Of a stretch of 64,000 bases of DNA, positions 60,662 to 64,000 are shown one piece after another; the stretch's first letter is position 1; each line of letters begins with the position of its first letter. The position numbers were made by a program, and so were the translations under genes. Under the pieces are notes generated by a model. It saw only the letters and a program-made list of their open reading frames with translations. It made no database searches and was not told the DNA's origin. The DNA comes from Perkinsus olseni (Eukaryota > Perkinsozoa > Perkinsida > Perkinsidae). The stretch covers positions 1 through 64,000 of the forward strand of contig JABANP010000079.1 in the NCBI GenBank assembly GCA_013115135.1, given 5' to 3'.

Positions 60662-63600
60662 TCAAAGTTTGAATAAAAACTTCAAGTCCTGCAGACTAAG
60701 CTGCTGCAGGTGGTAACTAGCATTCTCATCACCGCCGACGGTGGTGTCCGCGGCGAGCTGCTTTTTACGCTGAATCGAAATAGAGAGATATTATATAGGA
60801 ACTGGCGAAGATCTTTACGGCCGAGAGACACACGCCGATCACTCAGTCTAGGAAGTCTCACGCGCGACTTGAGCAGAGAGCATGCAGTATGAGCCCGCTG
60901 TTGTGTGATGTGTCACGAGATTTTCCTTTCCAGTGGTACCAGGCGTGGAATCTGGTAAACCGTTTGCTACAATTGCCAAGTTCTACTTTATCGAGCTATG
61001 AGCGAGATTGATCCTCATGCCAGCAACAGCGACCGCAGTCGCTGCCGCACACAGGAGTGTAGCGCAGTCACTGACGAGATAATATCAGGATGCGACGGTG
61101 AGTGACTAATACGTGAGGGTAGAAAAGTACAGCGGCTCCTAGACGAAACTAACTGTGTGCCTCCGCAGAGCACGCTTCTCGCTGCTAACGTCCAATCAAT
61201 TTCACACAAGGAATTCAAGTACGCCAAGGACGAATGAAATCCACGCAAGAACACCGACATCTGCCACCAAGCCGAGCTAAGGAGGTCAATGATTAAAGAT
61301 GCTATCTACCTGTAAGATACGGATCCTCTCCTCGATCGTACCGGCGGCTATAAACTTCACCACCTGGACGTCCCGGGTCTGCCCCAGGCGGTGCGCTCGT
61401 TGCACCGCCTGGAGCTCGGCCGCAGGATTCCACCAGGGATCTGCCAGATACAGGAACACTCCTGGGATGTCATTTTGAGAAACACCGGGAGAAAATGCGA
61501 TCCCTCATTCGGATCTAGAGCGAAATACCCACCCTCGGAATAGCGGAGGAGGTCATTACGGAACGCTCGAGTCCGAGATTACAGACCAGGCCACTACGGA
61601 ACGCTTGAGTCCGAGATTACAGACCAGGCCACTACGGAACGCTTGAGTCCGAGATTACAGACCAGGCCACTACGGAACGCTTGAGTCCGAGATTACAGAT
61701 AGGATGATTACGGAACGGCTGGACCCTAGCCCAGGGTGATTGCTCAACCTTGACATCATAGATAAGGCGATTCCTACGCTCTGAGATTCGAGCTCAAAGG
61801 CGAAAATGCCACTACGCCACCCGAGTATAGCAGCATCGTAAGAACTAGTGATTCCCGTGAGTACGCGGATGGACGATTATGGACTATGCGGTTCACCGCG
61901 AATGCCGTGATGATCAACGTCAACTGGAGCGATGGGGAACATAAAACACCAACCCGAGTGTACATCAGTCGGCCGGGCGCCGAGTGTGAGGCCTACCTAT
62001 CACGAACGCCTTGTTGGCAGCTTGCAAGTTGATACCCTCCCCAGCTGCACGTAACGAGATCAACAGAATGTTGAAGGACGCGTCCTGAGTTGATAGAGGT
62101 TGCCGGTATCTCTTCACGAAGTCCGAATCCTCCCTCGCACGCCCCTTACCGACTGAAAGTAGCTCACCATCCGATTGCGGGTAGCCACGTTGAGACCACC
62201 GTGAATTATCTGAACGTGGGAAACTGGAAGCAAGAATGCCCTGGTGAGGAGCTCAGCTCACCCCACACGACCCCAGGCCGCGACGATCGATCTCCTTCTG
62301 TGTTATCTCCAACAGCGACGTGAACTGGGAGAAGATCAAGCTGAGAGAAAGCCGGTCAGGCAGGTGAGACCCATCGGAGAGGTGCGCTTACAACTTGTTG
62401 GTCGGATCCTCCTTCAGCATAGCCTTCACTGTATCCAGCACTGCCTTCACCTTGCTGGACTCCATCACCTCGGTCGATGGTATCCTGTCTATGATGGTGT
62501 TCTTTCCGAACCAGTCTGGGAGGATCCGAGGAAGGCGTCCAGACTATCTGCGTTGTTGGGAGGGCCACCAGTGACAAGGCGTGATCTCACAATCTGTTGA
62601 GGAGCAAAATTAACATCAGGTTTCGAACAGTATACTGTGATACCAAGGCCACCAGTGGTGATCGAGAATTAGTCATAGTAGAGCTAGTGATGGCCCACCA
62701 GTAACAATATCACGATCAATTCCCGTTGATTCTCCCCGTGAGTAGAAATGACGAATTTCCATCAAGCCGATCCGAGCGTGAACGAGCCCAGATATCGTCC
62801 AGAGCAATTGAATTACTGAGAATCCTACTCACCGTGCCGAGAGTGATCTCGACCTGCTCCAGACATGCCGGGCACTCCACAGTGTCAGCTGACAGTTCGT
62901 CGCCGATCCACTGCCGGATACACTCACTGAATAAGAGAAACGACCTAGCGCACATCATAAATCGCGGAGGAAATTATTCTTGAGGAGCGGCGTCGCGAGT
63001 TCAGCAGCGACGAACGCAAAATGACGGACACAACTGTTGCCATGCGAACGAGTCCTCCTATACTTATGAAACCGATCCCCGCAGCTGCTCCTCGCCATGG
63101 CTTCTCCTTCAGCAGGAGGTCTCTGCGGTATCTCGTCGTGACAGATCATCTGATGAAACGGGAGTAACTCGCAAAAACACGACGATCACGCCTAACTTCC
63201 TGCGTTCAACTCAAGTTTCGCTATCGAATTCTCGGATTAGTTTCTGGGTTATCCACGCCCGAGAATACGTACGATCGATAGAGGTGAAACAGTGAATTCT
63301 GGATTCAACTCCTACTCCCATTGCATCACCACTCCGCGTTGAGAAAAGACCCTGAACTAGCTTCTGCAGACCGGTCATGACAGAGCTATTGTAGGATGAT
63401 GTGCTGACGGCTCAATGCTGTTAATCTCAAGCTGGGGAGGATTTCAGGGTGGAGGAACATACTGCACTGTGTTTCACTGAGTGCGTTACAGCTTGGACTA
63501 GCCGCCGTGAGTGATAGAGCAAACAGATATCACACTCACAGCGGCCGCAATGAGTCAATCGAACGAACACTACCCTAGCTCAGACTACCCCTGGCTTACG

Positions 63601-64000
63601 CATTCTGCACGGTCCTTTCGCGGCGGACTGTACTTGATCAGAAGCCGGCTGTTGGCTGCCTGACAATCAAACAAATGCACACCTACGACGCGTCGTAGCC
63701 GCGGGACGAATACAACCCACCGCCGCGCGATGACAGGTCGGGTCCGATCGCTCTTTCTCTCTCTCCCTCTTCTCTACCCCTCCCGCACAGATGACGGACC
63801 GCGGACCATTAATCAAGAGCTACTGCAGGCACCCCACTGAGATCCGACCCAACCACGCTTACTTGTCTGAGCCTCATGAGGAGGACTAACAGCTCCGAGA
63901 CTTTCGCCTCGAGCATGCCCTCCTCAGCGAGCTGCTCCACCTTATCCTGATACTGCTTGGCAAGGTCATCATAGAACGCCTGCTCCTCCGGCGTAAGCCG
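60662..64000 (-). CDS. SNF2-family ATPase with RING finger, Rad16-like, copy 3 (C-terminal half)
   Basis: Third tandem paralogue, cut by the right edge of the window. Readable exons from the edge leftward: '[20 protein letters not shown]' to '[10 protein letters not shown]', '[20 protein letters not shown]', RING first half '[12 protein letters not shown]' with 'CGDRFHK', RING second half '[11 protein letters not shown]' with '[10 protein letters not shown]', '[20 protein letters not shown]', '[19 protein letters not shown]', '[20 protein letters not shown]', '[19 protein letters not shown]' and the end '[16 protein letters not shown]' at 60662. The RING Cys pair is split across an intron after the first Cys (Cys | Met-Ile-Cys), as in copies 1 and 2. 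The N-terminal ATPase lobe is outside the window. The exon with 'LVFSxF' (motif IV) was not located in the 62-62.4 kb stretch. Confidence 0.85.
61556..61710. repeat. Short tandem array, about 38-bp unit, four copies
   Basis: Four near-identical head-to-tail copies of a unit built on ACGGAACGCTTGAGTCCGAG followed by ATTACAGACCAGGCCACT. Flanking partial copies (ATTACGGAACG...) are more diverged. It lies between the '[11 protein letters not shown]' and 'DPWWNPAA' exons of the third SNF2 gene, so it is intronic. Confidence 0.9.

Overview
This is a eukaryotic nuclear window of about 50% GC. Genes are densely packed on both strands and nearly all are split by very short introns (mostly 31-60 nt, GT-AG). 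I rebuilt most genes by joining exons across canonical splice sites, so exon joins are inferences from reading frame and family conservation. The gene set suggests an alveolate protist, most likely a perkinsozoan such as Perkinsus: a Kelch-PP1 phosphatase (PPKL), a TDY-type MAP kinase, a plant/protist-type DYRK, and large lineage-specific secreted proteins. The genus is inference.

Layout. 0-0.5 kb: 5' end of a paraoxonase-like gene (-). 2.1-4.6 kb: two tandem mitochondrial carriers (-), the second with a frameshift. 5.1-8.7 kb: a Dbp4/DDX10 rRNA-processing helicase (-). 9.0-10.9 kb: an ankyrin-repeat protein with a possible Lys-Gly tail (-). 11.3-25.8 kb, all +: TDY MAP kinase, Ap4A phosphorylase-like enzyme, PPKL phosphatase, an unrecognised protein, and a DYRKP-type kinase. 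26.2-37.6 kb: four tandem minus-strand paralogues of a family I do not recognise, each with an N-terminal signal peptide and carrying 4, 4, 1 and 5 copies of a roughly 200-residue repeat. This is the strongest candidate for something undescribed. 38.7-39.8 kb: proteasome alpha-7 (+). 39.8-42.1 kb: poorly resolved. 42.2-43.9 kb: an ELAPOR/EIG121-like cysteine-rich secreted protein (+).

44-64 kb is a minus-strand chromatin and DNA-repair block. It holds two tandem paralogues with an N-terminal PARP-type zinc finger (one with a SAP domain, one with an AT-hook), then three tandem SNF2 ATPases of the Rad16/HLTF/Uls1 type with an embedded RING finger. At least one carries SUMO-interaction-like motifs. 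Two minisatellites sit in introns of these ATPase genes.

The window is therefore ordinary housekeeping and signalling genes interrupted by three local tandem expansions: carriers, secreted repeat proteins, and zinc-finger/SNF2 genes. Intron positions conserved between paralogues (RING junction, secreted-repeat junction) support recent local duplication.
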